From NCBI RefSeq assembly GCF_024721315.2, contig NZ_JANFAK020000042.1:1-60175 (forward strand): DNA of 60,175 nt. Reading direction: 5' to 3'. Below are positions 1 to 7,792 of the stretch, in pieces. The stretch comes from Streptomyces sp. Isolate_45 (lineage in GTDB: Bacteria; Actinomycetota; Actinomycetes; Streptomycetales; Streptomycetaceae). The notes under the pieces are model-generated. The model was not told where the DNA came from and did no database searches. It saw nothing but the letters and a program-made list of their open reading frames with translations. Both the position numbers and the translations under genes were made by a program. How positions within the stretch are numbered: the stretch's first letter is position 1; each line of letters opens with the position of its first letter.

Positions 1-11
1 AATTTTACAAA

Positions 12-31
12 ACACGACGCTGTCCCGATCT
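12..31 (+). other. Illumina adapter remnant
   Basis: These 20 bases match the 3' end of the TruSeq universal adapter (the part ending GCTCTTCCGATCT) at 18 of 20 positions; the two mismatches are at window positions 22 and 24. The AT-rich bases 1-11 before it do not look like Streptomyces DNA either. Genomic sequence therefore seems to begin at about position 32, and everything before it should be treated as an assembly artefact. Confidence 0.85.
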
Positions 32-32
32 C

Positions 33-599
33 CACCCGCGGGGGCCCGGCGAGGTGCGCGGGGCGGCCGGGCGGTGGCTCGCCGCCCGGGGCAGGGGCGG
101 TGCCGTACGGGACCCCGTCCTGCTGCGGCACCTGCTGTGGAGCGCCGTGACGTCGGGACTGCCGGTCCAACTGCACACCGGCGGGGCCGGTCCGGAGCCG
201 CTGACCGGGTTCGTACGGGCCACCGCGGGCCTCGGTACGCGGCTGGTGCTGCTCGGCACCTACCCGCACCACCGGCAGGCGGCCCGGCTCGCGGCGGCCC
301 ACCCGCACGTGTACGCCGACCTCGGCCCCGATCCGGCGCGCACGGGGGCCCGGGCGGCCGCCGTCCTGGCGGAGCTGCTGGAGCTCGCGCCGTTCGGGAA
401 GCTGCTGTTCTCCAGCGGAGGTCGAGCGCTCCCCGAACTCCACGCGGTGGGCGCCCTGGTGTTCCGCGAGGCGCTGGGCCGGGTCCTGGGCGGCTGGGCC
501 GCCGACGGCTCCTGGTCCCGGCGGGACGCGGACCGGGTCGCGGGGATGCTCGCGGCCGGCAACGCCCGCCGGGTCTACCGGTTGGACGAGCGGGGCTGA
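33..599 (+). CDS. amidohydrolase family protein, 3' fragment
   Basis: This is the C-terminal part of a protein cut by the contig edge; the frame stays open to the first base, so the true start is missing. It reads like the C-terminal half of an amidohydrolase_2-type TIM barrel: strand-helix units follow one another (LVLLGTYPHH, PHVYADLGP, GKLLFSSGG), and the final DRVAGMLAAGNARRVYRL resembles the usual last helix of this family, where the metal-dependent hydrolase ends in a 'GNAxRxY' motif. The substrate cannot be told. It converges on ctaA with only 28 bases between the stops. Residues encoded before about position 33 derive from adapter sequence and should be ignored. Confidence 0.7.
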   Translation, partial: HPRGPGEVRGAAGRWLAARGRGGAVRDPVLLRHLLWSAVTSGLPVQLHTGGAGPEPLTGFVRATAGLGTRLVLLGTYPHHRQAARLAAAHPHVYADLGPDPARTGARAAAVLAELLELAPFGKLLFSSGGRALPELHAVGALVFREALGRVLGGWAADGSWSRRDADRVAGMLAAGNARRVYRLDERG

Positions 600-627
600 C
601 CGCCCCGCCCGTCGCGCCGGGAACCCG

Positions 628-1587
628 TCAGACGGTCGAGAGCTGCGGGTCGCCCTGGGCGGGGACCTCCGCGTGCACCGCGGGGCGCTCGCGCAGGGAG
701 AGGGCCACGCGCAGCACCGCGATCCACACGAGGCAGGAGCCGAACATGTGCGCGGCGACGAGCACCTCGGGCAGCTCCGTGAAGAACTGCACGTAGCCGA
801 TGGCGCCCTGGGCCAGCAGTACGACCAGCAGGTCGCGGGCCCGGGCCCGGGTGTCGGTGGGGGCGTCCACGACGCGCAGCACCAGCCACATCGCGACCGC
901 GAGCGCGCAGACCAGCCAGGCGGCGATGGCGTGGACGTGGGCGGTGGTCGCCCAGTCGAACGGCATGCGCGGCACTTCGCTGCTGTCGCCGGCGTGGGGA
1001 CCGGAGCCGGTCACCACGGTGCCCGCCGCGATCAGGACGAACGTGGTGGCGACCAGCGCCCAGGACAGCTTGCGCACCGGGGCGGGAACCCGCGGCTTGG
1101 GGGCGCCGTCGCCCTCGCGGGCGCGCTGCCAGGTGAGCGTGGTCACGGTGATCAGCGCGGTGGCGAGCAGGAAGTGCCCGGCCACGCTCCACGGGTTGAG
1201 CTTGGTGTGGACGGTGATCCCGCCGAGCACGGCGTTGCCGCACACGACCCAGAACTGCGCCCAGCCGAGCTTGGTCAGCGACCGGCGCCAGGGCTTGGCG
1301 CACCGGGCGGCCAGGATGCACCAGCCGACGGCGGCGCTGACCACGTAGGTCAGCATCCGGTTGCCGAACTCGATGGCACCGTGGATGCCCTGGGCCTGAG
1401 TGGTGATCAGGCTGTCGTCGGTGCACTTGGGCCAGGTGTCGCAGCCGAGACCGGATCCGGTCAGCCGCACCGCCCCACCGGTGATGACGATGACGACGGT
1501 CATGACGAGCGCGGCGAGGGCGGCTCGCTGGACGATCCGGGGTGAGGGCGTCCAGCGGGCGGCGAGGTAGGCGAAGGGATTGAACAC
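628..1587 (-). CDS. ctaA: heme A synthase (CtaA/COX15 family)
   Basis: This membrane enzyme oxidises the C8 methyl of heme O to give heme A for the aa3 cytochrome oxidase. The 319-residue product has about eight hydrophobic segments. The first extracellular loop carries the family motif GGAVRLTGSGLGCDTWPKC with its cysteine pair, and a second similar half starts near residue 175 (GTVVTGSGPHAGD), as expected for the internally duplicated CtaA fold. The start is GTG; no good ribosome binding site is seen, but a -10 TACGAT lies exactly six bases upstream, which suggests a leaderless mRNA. Its place beside a drug-type ABC exporter and the suf operon is a conserved actinobacterial arrangement, also known in mycobacteria. 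Confidence 0.95.
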   Translation of the reverse strand: MFNPFAYLAARWTPSPRIVQRAALAALVMTVVIVITGGAVRLTGSGLGCDTWPKCTDDSLITTQAQGIHGAIEFGNRMLTYVVSAAVGWCILAARCAKPWRRSLTKLGWAQFWVVCGNAVLGGITVHTKLNPWSVAGHFLLATALITVTTLTWQRAREGDGAPKPRVPAPVRKLSWALVATTFVLIAAGTVVTGSGPHAGDSSEVPRMPFDWATTAHVHAIAAWLVCALAVAMWLVLRVVDAPTDTRARARDLLVVLLAQGAIGYVQFFTELPEVLVAAHMFGSCLVWIAVLRVALSLRERPAVHAEVPAQGDPQLSTV

Positions 1588-1593
1588 GCCCCC

Positions 1594-1599
1594 ATCGTA
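1594..1599 (-). promoter_or_regulatory. -10 element of leaderless ctaA promoter
   Basis: On the minus strand this reads TACGAT, a perfect TANNNT, followed by six bases and then the GTG start of ctaA. Transcription would begin at or next to the start codon. The -35 region falls inside the end of the upstream gene and is not canonical. Confidence 0.5.
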
Positions 1600-1620
1600 G
1601 GCCGCGCCTTGTGCAAAGTT

Positions 1621-2808
1621 TCACGAGGGGGTGGGTGCCGCCGCGTCCGGGCCGATGACCAGGCGGAACCGGGCGCCGGCCGGGTCGCCCTCGGTGTGCC
1701 ACCAGACGCGCACGCACCAAAGGCCGCTGTCGCCGGGGTAGTCCGGCGACTCCCTGAAGCCGCGGACGAGTTCGCCCGCTACGTCCTCGGCCGTCCGATT
1801 CCGCACGTCTGCCCCGTCACGCCAGGGATGTCCCTGTACATTCCATAGTCCGTCGGCGCCGCGCACGTCGACGCGCCACACGGCCCGCCAGGGCGTGACC
1901 TCCAACATCGTGGAGACCTGTTCGACCTCCAGCCCCAGCCGGGCCGCGATCTCCGGACCGGGCACGCCCTGGATCCGGGCGGCCACCACGGCCTGAGGCA
2001 GCAGCCGTTCGGGCAGCAGTCCGTCGGCGCGCAGCCGGGCGAGGGAATCGAAGGCCAGGAAACGCAGCCGCAGTTCCAGTTGCCGCCCGATGTGGTCCAG
2101 GGCCTCCTCGGCCTCCTGCGCCTCCTCCGTACCGGGCGCGGCGAGCAGCAGCGCGCGGAAGCCCGCCTCGGCGTCCACCGCCCATGCGACGGCGTCGGCC
2201 GCGAAGCCCAGCTCCGCGAGCCGGTCGCCGAGGAAGACCTTGGCCTGGGCGAGCCCCCGGCGGTTGACCGGGTCGTGCTGGTCGAGACCGGCCCACACCT
2301 CGACGGCGGCCCGGGTCAGGTCGCGGGCGCGTTCACCGGCCGCCCGTTCCATCGCGTTGGGGCCGTTCTCGGAGCCCGTGCCCAGCGGGTGGCGCGGCAG
2401 GCGGTCGGCGTCGCTCAGCGGCCAGGCCAGCCAGACGCCCTCATTGATCAGGCCCCGGGCGTACCACCGGGCGTACTCCGGCGCGTGTCCGGCGGCCTGC
2501 TGCCCGTGGTGCAGCCCCTCCTCGATGGCGGCCAGTGCCCCGGCCCGGTCCCCGGCCGCGAAGCGGCGCGCCGCGAGGTCGCCGAGGCGCAGCCCGAGCC
2601 GGGCGGCGCACTCGGCGTCCGTCCGGGCGGGTTCGCGGAGCGCGCCGATGAGTTCGCCGAGCAGCCGCTCGCTCTCGACGGGGTCCGCCAGGGCGGCGCC
2701 CGACCGGATCCGTGCCCACTGTTCGTCCAGCCGCAGAACGGCTTCCCGCTGCGCCATGCCCGCCCCCGGCATCCTGGTCGTGCGTCGCTGATGTGTGGAG
2801 GCGCTCAT
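1621..2808 (-). CDS. unrecognised helical-repeat (TPR-like) protein
   Basis: I do not recognise this 395-residue protein. It is soluble, rich in Ala, Leu, Arg and Glu, and residues about 20-240 read as successive amphipathic helix pairs such as ECAARLGLRLGDLAARRFAAGDRAGALAAIEEGL, which resembles tetratricopeptide-type repeats. A short helix-turn-helix-like stretch (GVPGPEIAARLGLEVEQVSTML) lies near residue 280, followed by a mixed region rich in Trp (WRAVWRVDVRGADGLW). An AGGAGG sits directly against the ATG at 2808 with no spacer, so translation may begin instead at an internal ATG (residue 13 or 18). It lies between ctaA and the ABC exporter on the same strand. Confidence 0.7.
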   Translation of the reverse strand: MSASTHQRRTTRMPGAGMAQREAVLRLDEQWARIRSGAALADPVESERLLGELIGALREPARTDAECAARLGLRLGDLAARRFAAGDRAGALAAIEEGLHHGQQAAGHAPEYARWYARGLINEGVWLAWPLSDADRLPRHPLGTGSENGPNAMERAAGERARDLTRAAVEVWAGLDQHDPVNRRGLAQAKVFLGDRLAELGFAADAVAWAVDAEAGFRALLLAAPGTEEAQEAEEALDHIGRQLELRLRFLAFDSLARLRADGLLPERLLPQAVVAARIQGVPGPEIAARLGLEVEQVSTMLEVTPWRAVWRVDVRGADGLWNVQGHPWRDGADVRNRTAEDVAGELVRGFRESPDYPGDSGLWCVRVWWHTEGDPAGARFRLVIGPDAAAPTPS

Positions 2809-2841
2809 CCTCCTGCCAGGCCAACGCTCAGGGGAAGGGAT

Positions 2842-3624
2842 TCACTCCCAGCGGAAGGTGCGGGCCGCCGCGCCCAGGCCGAGGACGGCCCAGCCGGCCA
2901 GGACCGCGAGGTCGGTCCAGGGCAGCGCGGCCCCGTGCTGGAGCACCTCGCGCAGCCCGTCGGAGAGCGCGGAGATGGGCAGCAGCCCGAGGACGGACTG
3001 GACCGCTCCGGGGAACTTGTCCAGCGGGACGATCACCCCGCCGCCGACGAGCAGCAGCAGGAACACCAGGTTCGCGGCGGCCAGGGTCGCCTCGGCCTTG
3101 AGGGTGCCGGCCATCAGCAGCCCGAGGCCGGAGAAGGCGGCCGTGCCCAGCAGGACCAGGGCGGCCACCGCGAGCGGGTTGCCGTGCGGGGACCATCCGA
3201 GGGCGAAGGCGATCACGGTCAGCAGCGCGATCTGGAGCACCTCGGTGACCAGCACCGACAGGGTCTTGGCGGCCATCAGGGCCCAGCGGGGCAGGGGTGA
3301 GGCGCCGAGCCGCTTGAGGATGCCGTAGCGGCGGTCGAAGCCGGTGGCGATGGCCTGGCCGGTGAAGGCGGTGGACATGACGGCGAGGGCGAGGATGCCG
3401 GGGGCCAGGAAGTCGACGGACTTCTCGGCGCCGTCCGCTCGAATGGGCACGGTGATGATGTCCACGGAGGAGAACAGGGTCAGCAGCAGCGCCGGGATGA
3501 TCACGGTGAGCAGCAGCTGTTCGCCGTTGCGCAGCAGCATCCGGGTCTCCAGCGCGGCCTGCGCCAGGATCATCCGGGACACGGGCGCGGCCCCCGGCCG
3601 GGGGGTGAACGTACCGGCGCTCAT
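2842..3624 (-). CDS. ABC-2 type exporter permease
   Basis: This is the membrane subunit of a drug or lipid exporter; it pairs with the ATPase encoded just upstream. The 260-residue product has about six hydrophobic segments (for example LLLTVIIPALLLTLF, IALLTVIAFALGW, LVFLLLLVGGGVIVPL) and the ABC-2 pattern in which a Pro-rich loop follows the fifth helix (PLDKFPGAVQSVLGLLPISALSDGLR). The ATG overlaps the ATPase stop codon as ATGA, so the two proteins are probably made in equal amounts. The same pair stands beside ctaA and suf in other actinobacteria, so a role linked to heme or redox stress is possible, but the substrate is unknown. Confidence 0.9.
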   Translation of the reverse strand: MSAGTFTPRPGAAPVSRMILAQAALETRMLLRNGEQLLLTVIIPALLLTLFSSVDIITVPIRADGAEKSVDFLAPGILALAVMSTAFTGQAIATGFDRRYGILKRLGASPLPRWALMAAKTLSVLVTEVLQIALLTVIAFALGWSPHGNPLAVAALVLLGTAAFSGLGLLMAGTLKAEATLAAANLVFLLLLVGGGVIVPLDKFPGAVQSVLGLLPISALSDGLREVLQHGAALPWTDLAVLAGWAVLGLGAAARTFRWE

Positions 3625-4547
3625 GCGCGCAGCTCCTTGCCCGTGAGTTCCAAAAAGACGTCTTCCAGGGTGTGCCGCTCCACCGAGAGGCTGCTCGGCA
3701 TCACCCCGTGCTGGGCGCACCAGGAGGCGACGGTGGCCAGCAGCTGGGGGTCCACGTCGCCGGTGACCCGGTAGGAGCCCGCCGTCAGCTCGGCGGCCTG
3801 GGTGCCGTCGGGCAGGGCCTTGAGCAGCGAGGCGAGGTCGAGGGAGGGGCGGCCGGTGAAGCGCAGGGTGTTCTCGGCGCCGCCGCGGCACAGCTGGTCG
3901 GGGCTGCCGTGGGCGATGACCCGGCCCGCGTCGACGATGGCGACCTCGTCGGCCAGTTGCTCGGCCTCGTCCATGTGGTGGGTGGTGAGGACGACGGTGA
4001 CCCCGTCGGCCCGCAGTTCCCGTACGAGGTCCCAGGTCGCGCGGCGGGCCTGGGGGTCGAGGCCGGCGGTCGGCTCGTCGAGGAAGACCAGCTCGGGGCG
4101 GCCCACGACGGCCATCGCGAGCGCGAGGCGCTGCTGCTGGCCGCCGGAGAGGCGCCGGTAGGGGGTGCGGCCGCAGCCGCCGAGGCCGAGGCGGTCGACC
4201 AGGACGTCCACGTCGAGGGGGTGCGCGTACAGCTTGGACATGTGGCGGAGCATCTCGACGGCGCGGGCGCCGGAGTAGACCCCGCCGGACTGAAGCATGA
4301 CGCCGATCCGGGGGCGCAGGGCCTCGGCCCGGGCGACGGGGTCGAGGCCGAGGACGCGGACGGTGCCCGCGTCGGGCCGGACGTAGCCCTCGCAGGTCTC
4401 CACCGTCGTCGTCTTGCCCGCGCCGTTCGGACCGAGAACCGCGGTGACCGAGGCGCCGGGGACGGTGAGGTCCAGGCCGTCCACCGCTGTTTTGGGGCCG
4501 TACCGCTTCACCAGTCCGCGGATCTCCACGGCGGGGTCGTTGCTCAT
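3621..4547 (-). CDS. ABC transporter ATPase (DrrA-like)
   Basis: The 308-residue ATPase energises the ABC-2 permease that follows. Visible motifs are Walker A GPNGAGKTT near residue 40, signature LSGGQQQR near residue 134, Walker B LVFLDEPTAGLD and the switch histidine in LTTHHMDEAE. The C-terminal extension of about 90 residues ending SLEDVFLELTGKELRA-like (here HTLEDVFLELTGKEL) is typical of the DrrA/daunorubicin-type exporters. A -10 TAGACT lies eight bases before the ATG on the minus strand and no ribosome binding site is obvious, so the transcript may be leaderless. Confidence 0.93.
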   Translation of the reverse strand: MSNDPAVEIRGLVKRYGPKTAVDGLDLTVPGASVTAVLGPNGAGKTTTVETCEGYVRPDAGTVRVLGLDPVARAEALRPRIGVMLQSGGVYSGARAVEMLRHMSKLYAHPLDVDVLVDRLGLGGCGRTPYRRLSGGQQQRLALAMAVVGRPELVFLDEPTAGLDPQARRATWDLVRELRADGVTVVLTTHHMDEAEQLADEVAIVDAGRVIAHGSPDQLCRGGAENTLRFTGRPSLDLASLLKALPDGTQAAELTAGSYRVTGDVDPQLLATVASWCAQHGVMPSSLSVERHTLEDVFLELTGKELRA

Positions 4548-4666
4548 GGGGGTCGAGTCTACGGAGCGCGGGGAGGGGTCCTTGGTCCCGGGGGTGGCGG
4601 GGTCGGGGGTCCGCCGGTAGGTGACCTTTTCGGGCGTTCGGGGCCCTGCCGCGGCCCTGGCGTCGA

Positions 4667-5461
4667 ATGGTGAACAGCATCGCTCAGAACGTCGAAGCCA
4701 CCTCCGGGCAGGCCGCGCACAAGGCCCACGACCTGGGACATCCGCCGCGCTACTTCGTTTCCGCGATGCTGGCGGGCGCGTACATCGGCATCGGCGAGGT
4801 ACTGCTGCTCGTGGCGATCTCGCCGTTCGTGGCCAAGGGCTCGGCGGCGGTGAAGCTGCTGGAGGGCGCGGTCTTCCCGGTGGCGCTGACCATCGTCATG
4901 TTCGCCGGGGCCCAGCTGTTCACGAGCAACGTGATGGTCATGCTGGTCGGCGCGCTGTCCGGGCGGACCGGGCCTCGGGACCTGTTCGCGTCCTGGGGGC
5001 TGTCGCCGGCGGGGAACCTGGTCGGCGCGTTCGTGTTCGGGGCGATGGTGCACGCCTCGGGGGTGACCTCCTCGCCGTCCGCGCGGGCGATGCTCACCGA
5101 GATGGTCCACGCGAAGACGGAGCTCGGCGGCGGTCAGCTGTTCTGGCGGGCGGTGCTGTGCAACATGCTCGTCTGCCTGGCGATCTGGATGTTCACCCGG
5201 GCCCGCGGGGACGCGGCGAAGATTTTCGTCCTGTGGCTGCCCGTGGCCGTATTCGTGGCCGTCGGATTCGAACACTGTGTCGCGAACATGGCTCTTTTCA
5301 GCCTGGCGATCCTGGATGGCCCAGTCGGTTTCGGTGACCTTTTCCGGAACTTGATGTTTACCGTTCCCGGGAACATCGTGGGCGGGGGCTTGCTGGTGGG
5401 AGCCGTTTGCTGGTTCACCGGCGGTGCTCACCGAGAGCGCGGAATCATGGGGTCCGATTAA
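4667..5461 (+). CDS. formate/nitrite transporter family channel
   Basis: A 264-residue member of the FNT family, which forms pentameric inner-membrane channels for formate, nitrite or related small anions. Six hydrophobic segments are visible, and the family signatures appear as GAYIGIGE in helix 1, FAGAQLFTSNVMVM in the second helix region and a central histidine in GFEHCVANM near residue 205, equivalent to the conserved pore His. The second codon is GTG, so the start could be one codon later; no convincing ribosome binding site is seen. It is transcribed away from the ABC exporter and is closed by a strong hairpin at 5491-5523. The exact anion cannot be assigned. Confidence 0.9.
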   Translation: MVNSIAQNVEATSGQAAHKAHDLGHPPRYFVSAMLAGAYIGIGEVLLLVAISPFVAKGSAAVKLLEGAVFPVALTIVMFAGAQLFTSNVMVMLVGALSGRTGPRDLFASWGLSPAGNLVGAFVFGAMVHASGVTSSPSARAMLTEMVHAKTELGGGQLFWRAVLCNMLVCLAIWMFTRARGDAAKIFVLWLPVAVFVAVGFEHCVANMALFSLAILDGPVGFGDLFRNLMFTVPGNIVGGGLLVGAVCWFTGGAHRERGIMGSD

Positions 5462-5490
5462 CTCTCCGTAGACAAATTAGGTAACCCTTA

Positions 5491-5523
5491 GTGATGGATG
5501 CCACCAGGAGTGGCGTCCATCAC
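5491..5523 (+). terminator. hairpin terminator after the FNT gene
   Basis: A 14-bp stem, GTGATGGATGCCAC against GTGGCGTCCATCAC, is closed by the loop CAGGA. Thirteen pairs are Watson-Crick and one is G-U. There is no T run, as is usual for Streptomyces. It separates the FNT gene from the suf promoter. Confidence 0.7.
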
Positions 5524-5526
5524 GGC

Positions 5527-5563
5527 TTGTCGTCGCTCGGTTAATTACGCAACAATGGCGTTG
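5527..5563 (+). promoter_or_regulatory. suf operon promoter with SufR operator
   Basis: The inverted repeat CAAC-N6-GTTG lies at 5550-5563. This is the operator form described for cyanobacterial SufR. Its last G is the first base of the sufR GTG start codon. A possible -35 TTGTCG (5527-5532) and a weak -10 AACAAT (5551-5556), 18 bases apart, would place the transcript start at about the GTG, giving a leaderless mRNA. SufR bound here would cover both the -10 and the start, allowing tight self-repression when its cluster is intact. Confidence 0.7.
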
Positions 5564-6318
5564 TGAAATACGGCGAACGGACGATCGAGACCCCCCAGGG
5601 GGAACTCGTGACCGGGGAGCGGTCAACCCGCAACCGGGTCGCGCGCTCCATCCTGGACCATGGTCCGTCCACCGTCGCCGACCTCGCGCAGCGTCTGGGC
5701 CTCACTCAGGCCGCCGTGCGCCGCCACCTCGACACGCTCGTCGCCGACGACGTGGTCGAACCCCGTGAGCAGCGTGTGTACGGCGCACGCACCCGGGGTC
5801 GGCCCGCCAAGGTCTTCGCGCTCACCGACTGCGGCCGCGACGCCTTCGACCAGTCCTACGACACGCTCGCCGCGGACGCCCTGCGCTGGATCGCGCAGGC
5901 CGCCGGCGGCGGGGAGCCGGGGGAGGCGGCCGTGGCCGCCTTCGCCAGGGCGCGGATGGAGGCGCAGGCGGAGCCCTACCGGGAATCCGTCGAGGCGGCC
6001 GCACCCGCGGACCGCGCCGAGGCCCTTGCCAAGGCGTTGACCGCGGACGGGTACGCTGCTACGGCGAAGAGCGCTCCCGGTCCGCACAGCGGTGAACAGC
6101 TCTGTCAGCACCACTGCCCGGTCGCGCACGTCGCCGAGCAGTTCCCGCAGCTTTGCGAGGCGGAGACCGAGGTCTTCTCCCGCCTGCTCGGGACGCATGT
6201 GCAGCGCCTCGCCACGATCGCCCACGGCGACGGGGTGTGCACGACGTTCATTCCGCGAAGCGCCACACAGACCGACACATCAGTATCTGCAAGTACGGCC
6301 GGGAGGAACCCCGCATGA
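5563..6318 (+). CDS. sufR: SufR, Fe-S-sensing repressor of the suf operon
   Basis: This regulator of 251 residues carries an N-terminal winged helix (about 20-85, with the recognition part LAQRLGLTQAAVRRHLDTL) and a C-terminal cluster-binding region. Candidate ligands are Cys181, Cys185 and Cys198, spaced C-x3-C-x12-C, with a further Cys226; the triad matches what is known of actinobacterial SufR, which holds a [4Fe-4S] cluster and represses sufRBDSU when the cluster is present. The start is GTG, embedded in its own operator. The stop overlaps the sufB start as ATGA, so repressor and first target are translationally coupled. The last 25 residues are Ser/Thr-rich and probably disordered. Confidence 0.93.
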   Translation: MKYGERTIETPQGELVTGERSTRNRVARSILDHGPSTVADLAQRLGLTQAAVRRHLDTLVADDVVEPREQRVYGARTRGRPAKVFALTDCGRDAFDQSYDTLAADALRWIAQAAGGGEPGEAAVAAFARARMEAQAEPYRESVEAAAPADRAEALAKALTADGYAATAKSAPGPHSGEQLCQHHCPVAHVAEQFPQLCEAETEVFSRLLGTHVQRLATIAHGDGVCTTFIPRSATQTDTSVSASTAGRNPA

Positions 6319-7730
6319 CCACGGAGACTGCTCACCCTGAGCTCGATGGCCTCGGCACCTACGAATACGGCTGGGCCGACTCCGACGCGGCGGGCGCCGC
6401 TGCCAAGCGGGGCCTGTCCGAGGACGTCGTCCGAGACATCTCGGCGAAGAAGTCCGAGCCGGAGTGGATGCTGAACCTCCGCCTCAAGGGCCTCAAGCTG
6501 TTCGGCAAGAAGCCCATGCCCAACTGGGGTTCCGACCTCTCGGGCATCGACTTCGACAACATCAAGTACTTCGTGCGTTCCACCGAGAAGCAGGCCGCTT
6601 CGTGGGAGGACCTGCCCGAGGACATCAAGAACACGTACGACAAGCTCGGCATCCCCGAGGCGGAGAAGCAGCGCCTCGTCGCCGGTGTCGCGGCCCAGTA
6701 CGAGTCCGAGGTCGTCTACCACCAGATCCGCGAGGACCTGGAGGAGCAGGGCGTCATCTTCCTCGACACGGACACCGCGCTCAAGGAGCACCCGGAGCTC
6801 TTCCAGGAGTACTTCGGCACGGTCATCCCGGTCGGCGACAACAAGTTCGCGTCGCTGAACACCGCGGTGTGGTCCGGCGGCTCCTTCATCTACGTCCCCA
6901 AGGGCGTGAAGGTCGACATCCCGCTCCAGGCCTACTTCCGCATCAACACGGAGAACATGGGCCAGTTCGAGCGGACGCTGATCATCGTCGACGAGGACGC
7001 CTACGTCCACTACGTCGAGGGCTGCACCGCCCCGATCTACTCCTCGGACTCGCTGCACAGCGCCGTGGTCGAGATCATCGTGAAGAAGGGCGGCCGCTGC
7101 CGCTACACGACGATCCAGAACTGGTCGAACAACGTCTACAACCTGGTCACCAAGCGCGCCGTGGCGTACGAGGGCGCGACCATGGAGTGGATCGACGGCA
7201 ACATCGGTTCCAAGGTCACCATGAAGTACCCGGCCGTCTACCTGATGGGCGAGCACGCCAAGGGCGAGACCCTGTCCATCGCCTTCGCGGGCGAGGGCCA
7301 GCACCAGGACGCCGGCTCCAAGATGGTCCACATGGCGCCGTACACCTCCTCCAACATCGTCTCCAAGTCGGTGGCGCGAGGCGGCGGCCGCACCTCCTAC
7401 CGAGGCCTCGTGGAGATCGGCGAGGGCGCCCACGGCTCCAAGTCGAACGTGCTCTGCGACGCGCTCCTGGTCGACACCATCTCCCGCTCGGACACGTACC
7501 CCTACGTGGACGTCCGCGAGGACGACGTGTCCATGGGTCACGAGGCGACGGTCTCCAAGGTCTCCGACGACCAGCTCTTCTACCTGATGAGCCGCGGTCT
7601 GACCGAGTTCGAGGCCATGGCCATGATCGTGCGCGGCTTCGTCGAGCCGATCGCGCGCGAGCTGCCCATGGAGTACGCGCTGGAGCTGAACCGGCTGATC
7701 GAGCTGCAGATGGAGGGGTCGGTCGGATAG
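6315..7730 (+). CDS. sufB: Fe-S cluster assembly scaffold subunit SufB
   Basis: SufB is the core scaffold of the SufBC2D complex, on which Fe-S clusters are built. The 471-residue product has the full family length, the right-handed beta-helix core and the strongly conserved C-terminal half (GGGRTSYRGLVEIG, NVLCDALLVD, PYVDVREDDVSMGHEATVSKV). The cysteine in NVLCDALL corresponds to the one in E. coli SufB that accepts sulfur. The ATG at 6315 overlaps the sufR stop and has GGGAGGAA seven bases upstream. No intein is present, unlike the mycobacterial SufB, which often carries one. Confidence 0.97.
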   Translation: MTTETAHPELDGLGTYEYGWADSDAAGAAAKRGLSEDVVRDISAKKSEPEWMLNLRLKGLKLFGKKPMPNWGSDLSGIDFDNIKYFVRSTEKQAASWEDLPEDIKNTYDKLGIPEAEKQRLVAGVAAQYESEVVYHQIREDLEEQGVIFLDTDTALKEHPELFQEYFGTVIPVGDNKFASLNTAVWSGGSFIYVPKGVKVDIPLQAYFRINTENMGQFERTLIIVDEDAYVHYVEGCTAPIYSSDSLHSAVVEIIVKKGGRCRYTTIQNWSNNVYNLVTKRAVAYEGATMEWIDGNIGSKVTMKYPAVYLMGEHAKGETLSIAFAGEGQHQDAGSKMVHMAPYTSSNIVSKSVARGGGRTSYRGLVEIGEGAHGSKSNVLCDALLVDTISRSDTYPYVDVREDDVSMGHEATVSKVSDDQLFYLMSRGLTEFEAMAMIVRGFVEPIARELPMEYALELNRLIELQMEGSVG

Positions 7731-7792
7731 TCCCGACCGCCCGACCGTCCCGCAGACATTCTTTGACGTAGGAAGAGAGCACGAAGACAGCC

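Noticed and set aside
4559..5431. A 290-residue minus-strand open frame
   Set aside because: It is antisense to the FNT channel gene and rich in His, Arg, Gln and Pro, with no domain-like segment.
6105..7541. A 478-residue minus-strand frame opposite sufB
   Set aside because: The Val/Gly/Leu/Asp/Arg bias is a shadow of sufB codon use. Similar antisense frames opposite sufD, sufC and sufS were dropped for the same reason.
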